From assembly GCF_900109955.1 (NCBI RefSeq), contig NZ_FOJB01000001.1, positions 1,612,001-1,676,000 of the forward strand: a stretch of DNA of 64,000 nt, written 5' to 3'. Made by a program: the position numbers and the translations under genes. Within the stretch, counting starts at the first letter, position 1. Every line of letters starts with the position of its first letter. The notes under the pieces were generated by a model. That model did not search any database and was not told the DNA's origin. It was given only the letters and a program-made list of their open reading frames with translations. Of the stretch, positions 55,541-63,957 are shown piece after piece. Origin of the DNA: Aliiroseovarius sediminilitoris. GTDB lineage: Bacteria > Pseudomonadota > Alphaproteobacteria > Rhodobacterales > Rhodobacteraceae.

Positions 55541-56239
55541 ATGCGGAAAACGATTGCGATTTTTGGGTTGATGATGGCCGTGGCATCACCCGTCTGGGCG
55601 GACAGCAACGACGCGCGGCTGACCGTCACCGGGCAGGGCATCGCCGACGTGGAACCTGACATGGCCCGGATCAGCCTTGGTGTGACGAAAGAGGCGCCCG
55701 AGGCCGGCGCCGCGCTGGATCAGGTGGCCGGGGTTGCACAGGACATTTTTGACCGTCTGGCCCAACAGGGGATCGAGCCGCGCGACATGCAAAGCTCGCA
55801 AGTCAACCTGTCGCCAAAATATGACTACAACCGCAACCCGGACGGGCCGCCGAAACTGGTCGGGTTCACTGCCAATACGATGGTGTCAGTGCGCGTGCGC
55901 GACCTGACCAAGCTGGGGCAGATCATGTCGGCTGTGACCGCGGATGGGGCCAACCAACTCAGCGGGTTGCAGTTCGATCTGCAGGATCGCGGCCCGGCCG
56001 AGGATGCGGCGCGTGCAAGTGCTGTGAAAGACGCGATGGCGCGGGCCAAGGTGCTGGCGGATGCGGCTGGTGTGAAGTTGGGGTCTGTCGTTTCGATTCA
56101 CGAGGGTGGCGGATATGCCCCTGCGCCGGTCTATGGCCGCATGGCGATGGAGGCTGCACAATCTGATATGCCGATTGCAGTGGGCGAGGTTGAGATTGAG
56201 GCCAGCGTGACCATGGTGTTCGAACTGGGTGAGGAATAA
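55541..56239 (+). CDS. SIMPL (DUF541) exported protein
   Basis: A 232-residue periplasmic protein with a signal peptide (residues ~1-21, ending SPVWADS) and a SIMPL domain: RLTVTGQGIADVEPDMARISLGV at the start, GFTANTMVSVRVRDL, RASAVKDAMARAKVLADAAGVKLG and late VEIEASVTMVFEL. Related proteins (BP26/Omp28) form channel-like assemblies or help with oxidative stress; the role here is unknown. AGGAGAG precedes ATG 55541. It is divergent from the 981-residue gene. Confidence 0.88.
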   Translation: MRKTIAIFGLMMAVASPVWADSNDARLTVTGQGIADVEPDMARISLGVTKEAPEAGAALDQVAGVAQDIFDRLAQQGIEPRDMQSSQVNLSPKYDYNRNPDGPPKLVGFTANTMVSVRVRDLTKLGQIMSAVTADGANQLSGLQFDLQDRGPAEDAARASAVKDAMARAKVLADAAGVKLGSVVSIHEGGGYAPAPVYGRMAMEAAQSDMPIAVGEVEIEASVTMVFELGEE

Positions 56240-56268
56240 CGCCGAAGCATCAGTATATAAATGAAAAA

Positions 56269-56289
56269 GCCGCCAGAAGGCGGCCTTTT
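56269..56289. terminator. Bidirectional terminator between SIMPL and metY genes
   Basis: GCCGCC / GGCGGC with an AGAA loop, flanked by AAAAA before and CTTTT after, between convergent stops at 56239 and 56306. Confidence 0.75.
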
Positions 56290-56305
56290 CTGTCGCTGGA
56301 TTGAC

Positions 56306-57598
56306 CTAGGCCGTGGCCTTCGCCAGAGCCTGATCCAGATCGGCGATGATGTCGTCCGGGTCTTCGATGCCGATGGAAATCCGCACCACGTTCGGCGCAG
56401 CCCCTGCGGCTTCCTGTTGTTCGGGTGACAACTGTCGGTGCGTGGTTGATGCCGAGTGGATAACCAACGACCGTGTATCGCCAAGGTTCGCCACGTGGCT
56501 GAAAAGCTCCAGACTGTCCACCAGCTTCACACAGGCGTCATAGCCGCCCTTGATCGCGACGGTGAACAAAGCGCCGGCGCCTTTGGGGCAGACGGTGGCA
56601 ACGCGGTGCTTATAGGGCGAACTGTCCAGCCCGGCATATGTGACGGCGTCGACGCGCGGGTCGGCTTCCAGCCAATTGGCGACCTTTTCGGCGTTGGCGA
56701 CGTGTTTTTCCATCCGCAGCGACAGGGTCTCGATCCCCATCAAGGTATAATGCGCCGCTTGCGGGTTCATGGTCATGCCCAGATCGCGCAGGCCAATGGC
56801 GATGGAGTGGAAGGTGAAAGCCATCGGGCCAAGGGCTTCGGCAAAGACCAGACCGTGATAGGCAGGCTCTGGCTGGCTCAGTGACGGGAACTTGTCGGAC
56901 GCCATCCAGTCGAACTTGCCCGAATCCACCACGCAGCCGCCCATCACCGTGCCGTTGCCGGTCAGGTATTTGGTGGTCGAATGCACGACCAGCGTCGCGC
57001 CCAGCGAGATTGGGTTGCACAGGTAAGGCGTGGCCGATGTGTTGTCGACGATCAGCGGCACGCCCGCCTTGTCGGCAATCGCGGCAATTGCCGGAATATC
57101 GGTGATATAGCCGCCGGGGTTGGCGATGGATTCGCAGAACACCGCACGGGTGTTGTCGTCGATGGCGGCGGCCACGGCGGCCTCGTCATCGAAATCGACG
57201 AACTTGGTTTCCCAACCGAAGCGCCTGATGGTCTGGCTTAGCTGCGTGACCGATCCGCCGTAAAGACGGGTCGAGGCAACGACATTCTTGCCCGGACCCA
57301 TCAACGGGAACAGGGCCATGATCTGGGCTGCGTGACCGGATGAACAGCAAACAGCACCTGCGCCGCCTTCAAGCGCTGCGATGCGGTTTTGCAATGCGGC
57401 GACCGTCGGGTTGGTCAGGCGCGAATAGATATAGCCCACTTCTTCCAGGTTGAAGAGTCGCGCGGCGTGCTCGGCATCTTTGAAAACATAGGCGGTGGTC
57501 TGGTAGATTGGCACCTGACGGGCACCGGTGGCGGGGTCAGGCTCGGTCCCTGCATGGATTTGCAGCGTGTCAAAGCCCAGTTGGCGGTCGTCGGACAT
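56306..57598 (-). CDS. metY: O-acetylhomoserine aminocarboxypropyltransferase (sulfhydrylase)
   Basis: MetY uses pyridoxal phosphate to make homocysteine from O-acetylhomoserine and sulfide (direct sulfhydrylation). Family motifs: GYIYSRLTNPTVAALQ, SSGHAAQIMAL, VDNTSATPYLCNPI, and the PLP lysine Lys210 in VVHSTTKYLTGNG. The length of 430 aa is typical of MetY rather than cystathionine gamma-synthase (~385). No SAM-II riboswitch was recognised upstream, so control is not shown. The sulfide supplied by the sox/sulfur genes at the right end is a possible link, but it is only a thought. Confidence 0.93.
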   Translation of the reverse strand: MSDDRQLGFDTLQIHAGTEPDPATGARQVPIYQTTAYVFKDAEHAARLFNLEEVGYIYSRLTNPTVAALQNRIAALEGGAGAVCCSSGHAAQIMALFPLMGPGKNVVASTRLYGGSVTQLSQTIRRFGWETKFVDFDDEAAVAAAIDDNTRAVFCESIANPGGYITDIPAIAAIADKAGVPLIVDNTSATPYLCNPISLGATLVVHSTTKYLTGNGTVMGGCVVDSGKFDWMASDKFPSLSQPEPAYHGLVFAEALGPMAFTFHSIAIGLRDLGMTMNPQAAHYTLMGIETLSLRMEKHVANAEKVANWLEADPRVDAVTYAGLDSSPYKHRVATVCPKGAGALFTVAIKGGYDACVKLVDSLELFSHVANLGDTRSLVIHSASTTHRQLSPEQQEAAGAAPNVVRISIGIEDPDDIIADLDQALAKATA

Positions 57599-57777
57599 GG
57601 AATACTCCCTTGTTTGGTTGCGCGCAGGCTAGGCGAAAGGGGCCGGGGCTTCAACGGGTGTTGCATCGGGCACGCGATGGGGATGTGGAGTTTGGAACCA
57701 CATTCAACCGAATGCTTCGGTCTGGTCCTTTTTCCGCCCTATGATATGGTTTTGAGAACCTTGTTCCGGAGCGCATA

Positions 57778-58191
57778 ATGCCGACGCCATTTCACCTTGC
57801 GATAAACGTCACCGACCTGAACGCCGCGCGCGCCTTTTATGGCGATCTTCTGGGCTGTGACGAGGGGCGATCGACTGACACATGGGTCGATTATGACTTC
57901 TTTGGCCATCAGCTTAGCCTGCATCTGGGACAGCCGTTCGACACCAGAAACAGCGGCAAGGTCGGTGCCCACATGGTCGCGATGCCGCATTTCGGCGTGG
58001 TGCTGGCCTATGACGACTGGCGCGCGCTGGCGGATCGGTTGGAAGCGCATGGAACTGAATGGGTGATTCCGCCCACAGCGCGCTTTGAAGGACAACCGGG
58101 CGAGCAATGGACGATGTTTTTCCAGGATCCGTCCGGCAATCCGATTGAAGTAAAGGGATTTCGGGATTTGTCGCGGGTCTTCAGCGCGTGA
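57778..58191 (+). CDS. VOC-superfamily (glyoxalase/dioxygenase fold) protein
   Basis: A 137-residue vicinal-oxygen-chelate protein: FHLAINVTDLNAARAFYGDLLGC at the start, GHQLSLHLG and a second module with GVVLAYDDWRALADRLE and FFQDPSGNPIEVKGF, the usual last metal ligand being Glu. Substrate unknown; it is in the size class of small glyoxalase-like or extradiol-like enzymes. It is divergent from metY. Confidence 0.85.
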   Translation: MPTPFHLAINVTDLNAARAFYGDLLGCDEGRSTDTWVDYDFFGHQLSLHLGQPFDTRNSGKVGAHMVAMPHFGVVLAYDDWRALADRLEAHGTEWVIPPTARFEGQPGEQWTMFFQDPSGNPIEVKGFRDLSRVFSA

Positions 58192-58401
58192 TGACGGCGC
58201 ACGCGCACATCGGATGCGCAAAAAAATTCCGATAAATATCCGCTGAAGAAAAACACTTGTATTTCTGATGCAAGAGCCCCATGTAGGGCCTGCGACGTTA
58301 CCACTATCGACTACACTGCTCCTAAAGGCTCAGTCCCTCGATCTTGTACTGACTTTGCCGACCTGCCGCATGACGTGGGCAGACTAACTAGGAGAAAAAC
58401 G
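58192..58401 (+). promoter_or_regulatory. Long leader region of cspA
   Basis: About 210 bases before cspA hold no other gene. A -35-like CTTGTA near 58255 and several short inverted repeats (for example GCCC / GGGC near 58275-58289) suggest a promoter and a long 5' untranslated region of about 100 bases or more, as common for cold-shock genes. No specific thermosensor motif was recognised. Confidence 0.4.
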
Positions 58402-58608
58402 ATGGCTAATGGAACCGTCAAATGGTTTAACTCAACTAAAGGTTTTGGCTTTATTGCACCTGAAAGCGGTGGCAAGGACGTGTTTGTACACATCTCTGCT
58501 GTCGAACGTGCAGGCCTGACCGGTCTGGCAGACGACCAGAAAGTGACTTTCGACATCGAGCCCGGTCGTGACGGCCGCGAAAGCGCGACGAATATCGCTC
58601 TGGCATAA
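58402..58608 (+). CDS. cspA: Cold-shock protein CspA family
   Basis: A 68-residue single cold-shock domain: GTVKWFNSTKGFGFIAPE with RNP1, then DVFVHISAVERAGLTGL with RNP2, complete and canonical. It binds single-stranded RNA and DNA and acts as an RNA chaperone. AGGAGAAA precedes ATG 58402. It has its own terminator and is the standard member of the cold-shock family in this window. Confidence 0.96.
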   Translation: MANGTVKWFNSTKGFGFIAPESGGKDVFVHISAVERAGLTGLADDQKVTFDIEPGRDGRESATNIALA

Positions 58609-58646
58609 GGGGTCGGCCTTTCGGGGCCAATCCTTTGCAGACAAAG

Positions 58647-58676
58647 AAGGCGTATCGGAAACGATGCGCCTTTTTT
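58647..58676 (+). terminator. Rho-independent terminator after cspA
   Basis: AAGGCGTATCG / CGATGCGCCTT (11 bp, one wobble) with a GAAA loop, then TTTTTT. Confidence 0.92.
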
Positions 58677-58693
58677 AACGCGGGTTCGCCGCG

Positions 58694-59707
58694 TCACCGC
58701 ATCCAGAACCCTTCGCGTTTGATCTGATTTCGGATTTTCTGTTCGCGACGGGGCAGGGCGTTCCGGTCGAACATGGCGCGCACTTTCTGGCCGCGCCCCT
58801 GATAGATCATACGCTTCATCGGATCGTATTCTTTCAGGATCTTCTTGATCTTGTTGGGTGCAGACGCGGTTTCGATCACCTCGATCACCCGGTCGCATTC
58901 GCGCGCATAAGCCAGCGGCAGAATGCGCCAGTGGCAGGTGACATCTCCGTCCATCCCGTCAAGCTCCGGCCCCGGACGTCCACCGCGAAAGCTGGGGATC
59001 ACCAAGGACAAGGCGATCTGATCGAGCCAGGGGAACAACTCCTGACAGACAAGTGCATCGGGCCGGTCGTCCCGAATAGCCAGAGCATAGTCCAGAAACC
59101 GTTGTCCGAACGCGCGCGGGCAGGCGCCGAAAAACCATCCCGCGTTAAAGTACATATAGCGCTGCCAGTATTCGTCCGGGTGGCTCAGGTCCAGCGATGC
59201 CGCGTAATCAAGGCCGAACTTGTCATAAAGCGATTTCCAGGTCGCGCCATAGCCCGGCCCGTACAGCTCGACCTTGGGCCATGTTCCTTCGCGCTTCATC
59301 GAGGCGGCTGGACGGGTGAAGTCAAACGGCACCTCGGACAGCTTTCCGGTGATCACGGTGTCCGTATCAAAAAAAACAAACGCTTCGCCTTCGGGCAGCG
59401 CCAGAAGCGCCTCGATCTTGTTGCCATTGGGGTAGCTATGACCGAAATGTCGGTTGTCGAATGGAACGATTTCAGCACCAAGTGCGTCCAGCGCCTCGCG
59501 AATATGCGGCTTGATGCGTGGATCGTTCGGCCAGTGGTCCGAAGGCTGTGGTTCGGCGACTAACAGTCTGCCACCGAAATCCGGGTCGGATTGCCGTAAA
59601 GAGGCTGCAAACAACACCGCCTCGTACGACAGCCTCCCCGCCTGCGCGACGATCACAATGTTGAAATCAGGGCGTATTTTCGCCGATTTCCGGGGGGCTT
59701 TGGTCAT
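58694..59707 (-). CDS. Glycosyltransferase-like (GT-A fold) conserved protein
   Basis: A 337-residue soluble protein. Asp-Thr-Asp at 114-116 in VFFDTDTVITG is a DxD-type nucleotide-sugar site, preceded by NGNKIEALLALPEGEAF, as in GT-A glycosyltransferases; MYFNAGWFFG later is a typical acceptor-side segment. The N terminus is basic (TKAPRKSAKIRP) and the C terminus is Lys/Arg-rich. No sugar-nucleotide or capsule gene is adjacent. The transferase call is inference from the DxD and context-free fold likeness. Confidence 0.6.
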   Translation of the reverse strand: MTKAPRKSAKIRPDFNIVIVAQAGRLSYEAVLFAASLRQSDPDFGGRLLVAEPQPSDHWPNDPRIKPHIREALDALGAEIVPFDNRHFGHSYPNGNKIEALLALPEGEAFVFFDTDTVITGKLSEVPFDFTRPAASMKREGTWPKVELYGPGYGATWKSLYDKFGLDYAASLDLSHPDEYWQRYMYFNAGWFFGACPRAFGQRFLDYALAIRDDRPDALVCQELFPWLDQIALSLVIPSFRGGRPGPELDGMDGDVTCHWRILPLAYARECDRVIEVIETASAPNKIKKILKEYDPMKRMIYQGRGQKVRAMFDRNALPRREQKIRNQIKREGFWMR

Positions 59708-59874
59708 CTGTGCTTTGCCTGCGCTTTTTATTTCGGGCAGTATAGTCGGGATGGGGGCGAGTCTGAAAGCACTTCAGGCAGGATGTGGGTTCGGCAATTT
59801 GAACAGTCGATCAACCTGTCTGCGCATCATATTGTAAATATTTGTTTATCACGTTGATCTTGAAGGAGTTGAGT

Positions 59875-60288
59875 ATGTTGAGAAGATTGATCGCGACGAT
59901 CATGCTGGCGGGTTTTGCAGCGCCATCTATGGCGCAGAACTTCACGACAGCGGATGAAGTGCGGCCAATTCTTGACGCCACCAAGGGCAGTTGGGTCGCG
60001 GTGCGGGAATACGAGGGTAAAGATCTGCTGTATTTCACGCATCTGTTGGCGTGGCGATGCGGGCTGGAGCAGATTCTTTATTCGCTGAATGGCGACAGCG
60101 AGGCGCGGTTTGACGCTGAACCCTGCTATGAAGACGAGCCTCAGCCCAATGCCATCAAGGTTGATGACAAGCTGCCCTATGTGGCGTTTGACCTGAAATC
60201 GATTGACGTGGTTTCGGTCCGGCTTGTGTATGACGACGGGACCGAAGCGACGACAAGCTATGAGCGTGCCCAGATCATGACCCAGTGA
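59875..60288 (+). CDS. Exported protein of unknown function
   Basis: A 137-residue secreted protein with signal peptide (residues ~1-21, ending APSMAQN). The mature part is acidic with two cysteines (RCGLEQI near 60 and EPCYEDEP near 85) that may form a disulfide. GAAGGAG precedes ATG 59875. No domain is recognised; conservation among relatives is unknown to me. Confidence 0.65.
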   Translation: MLRRLIATIMLAGFAAPSMAQNFTTADEVRPILDATKGSWVAVREYEGKDLLYFTHLLAWRCGLEQILYSLNGDSEARFDAEPCYEDEPQPNAIKVDDKLPYVAFDLKSIDVVSVRLVYDDGTEATTSYERAQIMTQ

Positions 60289-60305
60289 CGCGTCAGAATA
60301 TCGCT

Positions 60306-60800
60306 TCAGGTCGTGCTGTCAAACCCCCCGAACCGGCCCGCATGGAAAGTCAGTGGGCGACCTTCATGAGCCGTGACCCGGTGGACCCGTCCCAATACGA
60401 TCGAATGGTCTCCCGCATCGACAATCTGTTCGGTTGTGCAGTCAAAGCGGGCCAGGCAGGGTTCGATCACCGGCACACCATGAAAATCCTGGCGACATTC
60501 TAAATTCGAGAAATCCTCGCCCTGACGCGCAAAACTGCGCGCGATGTCGATCTGGTCATCACAGAGCAGGTGAACCGCGAAATGTTTGGCGGCCACAAAG
60601 GCATCATGGCGGGCCGAAATTTTGGCTGGACACCACAGGATCAGCGGGGGGTCAAGCGAAACCGAGGTAAAACTGTTCACCGTCATCGCCAACGGACCCC
60701 GCATTGATTTGGCGGTCACGATGGTCACGCCAGTGGTGAACAGGCCAAGGGCTGCGCGAAAGGCGGCAGCGTGATCCGGGCTTGGCGTGAAGTTGGTCAT
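60306..60800 (-). CDS. Flavin reductase-domain protein
   Basis: A 164-residue flavoprotein of the flavin reductase-like family: FTTGVTIVTA, GPLAMTVNSFTSVSLDPPLILWC and AHEGRPLTFHAGRFGGF are typical. Such proteins reduce FMN or FAD for a partner monooxygenase. No monooxygenase is adjacent. Start ATG 60800 gives the usual size. Confidence 0.88.
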   Translation of the reverse strand: MTNFTPSPDHAAAFRAALGLFTTGVTIVTAKSMRGPLAMTVNSFTSVSLDPPLILWCPAKISARHDAFVAAKHFAVHLLCDDQIDIARSFARQGEDFSNLECRQDFHGVPVIEPCLARFDCTTEQIVDAGDHSIVLGRVHRVTAHEGRPLTFHAGRFGGFDSTT

Positions 60801-60946
60801 GACCCTGCGGTTCCCTGTCTTCCTTAACGTCCGATTGCGGGCAACCGGGTCTTGTCAGGGGCGGACCCTAACTTGCGGACCGATGCGTGAAAAGAGCGAA
60901 TGAGGTTCTGCCCGATGCCTCCTGTGCGTTTTTCATCCGTTGCGCG

Positions 60947-62005
60947 TCACTCGGCGACGGCAAAGCCGGAAATCAGCTGCTTCAAACCCAAGGCTGCCCC
61001 GGCCACGATGGCCAGAAAGGTTACGGGCGCACCGTAATACAGGATCGCAAAGGCAGACAGGCCTTGCCCGATGGAACACCCAAAGGCGATGACGGCACCC
61101 AGTCCCATGATGGCCGCGCCGCCGATCTGACGTTTCAACTCGCGCGGGTCTTCGCAGGCTTCCCAGCGGAAGTGCCCTTTGAACAGGCAACCAGTAAAAG
61201 CGCCTATCAAAACACCCGCAACGCTGCCGACGCCAAAATTCAACGACGAGCCGGACGAGGTCATCAGGTAGATCAGCGTATCTCCCAACGGGGCTGAAAA
61301 GGTGTGACTTTCCACCGGGGTAGCCGCAAAGCCGTTGGTGAAGACCCAGGCCGTGCCGCCCCAGCCGATCACCACGGCGAGTCCAGCGACCACGGCCCAG
61401 AATACGGTCTGGGGGGCGTGCCGCATCTCTTTGCCGGTGAACATGGCCAGGATCAGGAGCACCCCGGCCACAATGCCGATGGTAGGAGCAGACAGGCCCG
61501 AAAGCGCTTCGAGCTTGACCGAGATTGACGGCAGTGCCGCTGGGTCCGCCAGGGTTTCAGGAAAAGCAAGCACGCGCAGATGGGCCAGCGGCCCCGAGAT
61601 CGCGACATATGCGGACAGTCCCATCACCACGACAATCACAAAGGCCCGCAGATCGCCACCGCCAAGCCGCGCCAACGCGCCGAAACCGCAATTGCCGGAC
61701 AGCGCCATGCCATACCCAAACAGCAAACCGCCGATGACCGAGGCGAGCGGGTTCCAACCCAGCCGCATATAGATTGCATCTTCCAGCGGAATGACACCCG
61801 TAGCGATCAACAGATGGGTGCCAATCATGGCGACCCCGATCGCGATGCCCCACATGCGTATCCGCAGCGACGATCCAGCATATAACGCGTCTTCGATAGC
61901 ACCAAGGGTGCAGAACCGTCCCAGCCGGGCCGACAGACCCAACATCACGCCGCCGACGAGGCCGATCAATGCGGCAAGATTGGCGTCGCTGATCCAGTCG
62001 AACAT
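60947..62005 (-). CDS. soxT: YeeE/YedE-family sulfur-compound transporter (SoxT-like)
   Basis: A 352-residue inner-membrane protein with about nine hydrophobic helices. YeeE/YedE proteins carry thiosulfate or related sulfur compounds using conserved cysteines; here Cys32 (RFCTLG), Cys106 (SGNCGFG) and Cys310 (FGCSIGQG) match that pattern. It is the third gene of soxS-soxR-soxT, an order described in a Pseudaminobacter sox locus, where soxT is linked to thiosulfate use. Transport of thiosulfate is therefore a reasonable inference. It lies 116 bases downstream of soxR on the same strand. Confidence 0.82.
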   Translation of the reverse strand: MFDWISDANLAALIGLVGGVMLGLSARLGRFCTLGAIEDALYAGSSLRIRMWGIAIGVAMIGTHLLIATGVIPLEDAIYMRLGWNPLASVIGGLLFGYGMALSGNCGFGALARLGGGDLRAFVIVVVMGLSAYVAISGPLAHLRVLAFPETLADPAALPSISVKLEALSGLSAPTIGIVAGVLLILAMFTGKEMRHAPQTVFWAVVAGLAVVIGWGGTAWVFTNGFAATPVESHTFSAPLGDTLIYLMTSSGSSLNFGVGSVAGVLIGAFTGCLFKGHFRWEACEDPRELKRQIGGAAIMGLGAVIAFGCSIGQGLSAFAILYYGAPVTFLAIVAGAALGLKQLISGFAVAE

Positions 62006-62121
62006 GGGTGGATGCTCCTGTATCCCGGACCGGGAATTGAACCGCCAGCTTTTCGGTCAGCGGCGAAAACCGTCTGTCTCTTTGCCTGACATCTTTCCCC
62101 GCAGGTGGCGGAACAAGACCT

Positions 62122-62487
62122 TTATTCGGCGGCCTTCTTCACCTGGTCCGCGTCGTCCGTCGAACAAAACAACTCGTAAATCACTTCCAGAATGCGCCGC
62201 GGGCGTTCATCGGTCAGCGAATAAAAGATCGTCTTGCCCTCGCGGCGCGGGGTCACAAGCCCTTCAAGACGCAAGCGTGCAAGTTGCTGCGACACGGCTG
62301 CTTGGCGCGCATGTAAAAGGTGTTCCAACTCGGTCACGGATTTTTCGCCGGTGACTAGATGGCACAGGATCATAAGCCGCCCTTCGTGGCTGATCGCCTT
62401 CAGAAGGGTCGAGGCGTCGCAGGCGCTGGCCATCATCTTGTCCAGCTCGTCGCTCGTCATGTCCTCGCGGATGACAGGCAATGCCAT
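62122..62487 (-). CDS. soxR: ArsR-family sulfide/thiosulfate-responsive repressor (SoxR/BigR/SqrR type)
   Basis: A 121-residue winged-helix repressor: HLLHARQAAVSQQLARLRLEGLV is the recognition HTH and REGKTIFYSL the wing. From ATG 62487, Cys42 (LMILCHLV) and Cys108 (YELFCST) fall at the positions whose disulfide or tetrasulfide switch inactivates BigR and SqrR. This points to control of sulfur oxidation genes by reactive sulfur. Upstream GAGGA supports the start. It sits between soxS and soxT; a matching ATTC-N8-GAAT operator is at 63942. Confidence 0.9.
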   Translation of the reverse strand: MALPVIREDMTSDELDKMMASACDASTLLKAISHEGRLMILCHLVTGEKSVTELEHLLHARQAAVSQQLARLRLEGLVTPRREGKTIFYSLTDERPRRILEVIYELFCSTDDADQVKKAAE

Positions 62488-62543
62488 GTGGGTGTCCTCT
62501 TCGTTGATACCGCTTTCGCTGTCATATAGACGTATCGCGGTTA

Positions 62544-62575
62544 ATGCAATCTGACTGCATGAACCATGTTTGCAT
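62544..62575. repeat. ATGCA/TGCAT repeats between soxS and soxR
   Basis: ATGCA (62544), TGCAT (62556) and TGCAT (62571) in the 133-base gap before soxR, the first pair forming a 5-bp inverted repeat with 7 bases between. It could be an operator or chance; no ATTC-N8-GAAT element is seen here. Confidence 0.35.
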
Positions 62576-62620
62576 CGTGGTTGCGCGGGAACATCGGGCC
62601 ATTCCGTTGCCGCTGTCGGA

Positions 62621-63019
62621 TCAGTTGGCGATCGGTGCCGGGGCTGGGTAGGTCGTCTTTTCACTCAACATCCGATCCAGCAACCCCCAGAAAAAATCCT
62701 CGCCCGGATAGCCCTGTATTCGCGCAAGTTCCTTCCCGTCTTCGATCAGCAGAAAGGTGGGTGTAAACATGACAGGGCGGTCCAGCACGATGCCCAGACT
62801 GGCCGGACCGTCCGTTTTTCGAAGATCATGAAGTTGCACCTTACGCAGCGGTGCGAACTGGCCTTCGGGGGTCTTGGGATAGATTGCCCCAAGCTCACGT
62901 TCCCATTTTGCACACCATGGGCAGCCGGGTTCTTCGACCATGACCAGTTCTGCCGCAAGGGCAGGCGGCGCAAAGAAGCCCAGTAACATGGCTGTCAGGA
63001 CAGCACGAAGACGCGACAT
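62621..63019 (-). CDS. soxS: Periplasmic thioredoxin-like protein SoxS
   Basis: A 132-residue exported thioredoxin: signal peptide (~1-22, ending PPALAAE), redox Cys33-Pro-Trp-Cys36 in EEPGCPWCAKWE, and the cis-proline in MFTPTFLLIEDG. In sox clusters SoxS is the thioredoxin that, with the SoxV reductant carrier, keeps periplasmic Sox proteins active. It is divergent from soxV (83 bases between starts), the same arrangement as in Paracoccus. Confidence 0.88.
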   Translation of the reverse strand: MSRLRAVLTAMLLGFFAPPALAAELVMVEEPGCPWCAKWERELGAIYPKTPEGQFAPLRKVQLHDLRKTDGPASLGIVLDRPVMFTPTFLLIEDGKELARIQGYPGEDFFWGLLDRMLSEKTTYPAPAPIAN

Positions 63020-63102
63020 GATTTGCCCCTGTGTCGGGAAAAGGTTGACCTTGTTTCAATACAACAACTAATTTGAATATGTCCTGATTTCAAGGAATGG
63101 TC

Positions 63103-63840
63103 ATGCTCGACATCTCATTTGCTGGTGCAGCGCTTGCCGGGGTGTTGTCTTTCTTCACGCCGTGCATTCTGCCGATGGTGCCGTTTTACCTAAGTTACAT
63201 GGCCGGTATCTCGATGAACGAGTTGACGGGCGAGGGCAGGATCAGTCAGGGCGCGCAACGACGGCTTGTTGTGTCCGCGATCGCCTTTGCGTTCGGTGTG
63301 ACGACGATTTTCATCCTGTTGGGGCTTGGAGCGACGGCGCTGGGGTCGGCATTTGCACGATATAAAGAACCGCTGAGTTATGTCGGGGCGGCGATCCTGT
63401 TGGCGTTTGGCCTGCATTTCCTGGGTGTCGTCAAGATCCCGTTTCTGTATCGCGAGGCGCGACTGGAAAGCACCGCTGCCCCCAGCACCCTGATCGGGGC
63501 CTATCTGATGGGGCTGGCCTTTGGCTTTGGCTGGACGCCCTGCGTCGGGCCAGCCCTTGCCTCGATCCTGATGATCGCATCGGGGATGGGCGACGTGTGG
63601 CGCGGGGCATCGCTGCTGGCGGTTTATGGGCTGGCAATGACCACGCCGTTCGTGATTGCGGCGTTGTTTGCGCGACCGTTTCTGGCGTGGGCCGGACGCA
63701 ACCGGAAATATCTGCCCTGGGTCGAGCGGGCGATGGGGGGCATGCTTGTGGTATTCGCGATTCTGATCGCGACCAACAGCGTGAATGTCATTGGGCAGCT
63801 GATGTTGGAATGGATGCCGTGGTTTGGCAATGTGGGTTAG
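63103..63840 (+). CDS. soxV: CcdA/SoxV-family thiol-disulfide electron carrier
   Basis: A 245-residue six-helix membrane protein of the CcdA type, passing electrons from cytoplasmic thioredoxin to the periplasm. The two redox cysteines are Cys21 in FFTPCILPMVP and Cys147 in GWTPCVGPAL. ATG 63103 is preferred because AAGGA lies exactly 6 bases before it; the ATG at 63097 would abut that site. Divergent soxS and nearby soxR mark it as SoxV rather than the cytochrome-c CcdA. What follows downstream is outside the window. Confidence 0.87.
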   Translation: MLDISFAGAALAGVLSFFTPCILPMVPFYLSYMAGISMNELTGEGRISQGAQRRLVVSAIAFAFGVTTIFILLGLGATALGSAFARYKEPLSYVGAAILLAFGLHFLGVVKIPFLYREARLESTAAPSTLIGAYLMGLAFGFGWTPCVGPALASILMIASGMGDVWRGASLLAVYGLAMTTPFVIAALFARPFLAWAGRNRKYLPWVERAMGGMLVVFAILIATNSVNVIGQLMLEWMPWFGNVG

Positions 63841-63941
63841 AATGGTCATTAAAGCGATTGTTTTCTTGGAGGGTTCACACGCAACGACAAGGTGCAGCCT
63901 GCAAAAAAAAACACCTGAACTTATGGTAGGATTTATAAGAA

Positions 63942-63957
63942 ATTCAAAAATTAGAAT
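63942..63957. promoter_or_regulatory. SqrR/BigR-type operator ATTC-N8-GAAT downstream of soxV
   Basis: ATTC-AAAAATTA-GAAT matches exactly the ATTC-N8-GAAT element recognised by the sulfide-responsive repressor SqrR. It lies in a 160-base AT-rich gap after soxV that holds no gene, so it likely controls the next sox gene just past the window. A related half, ATTCAAATTAG on the minus strand, sits between soxS and soxV. Confidence 0.65.

Noticed and set aside
57599-57777. SAM-II riboswitch upstream of metY
   Set aside because: The leader does not show the conserved SAM-II pseudoknot segments.
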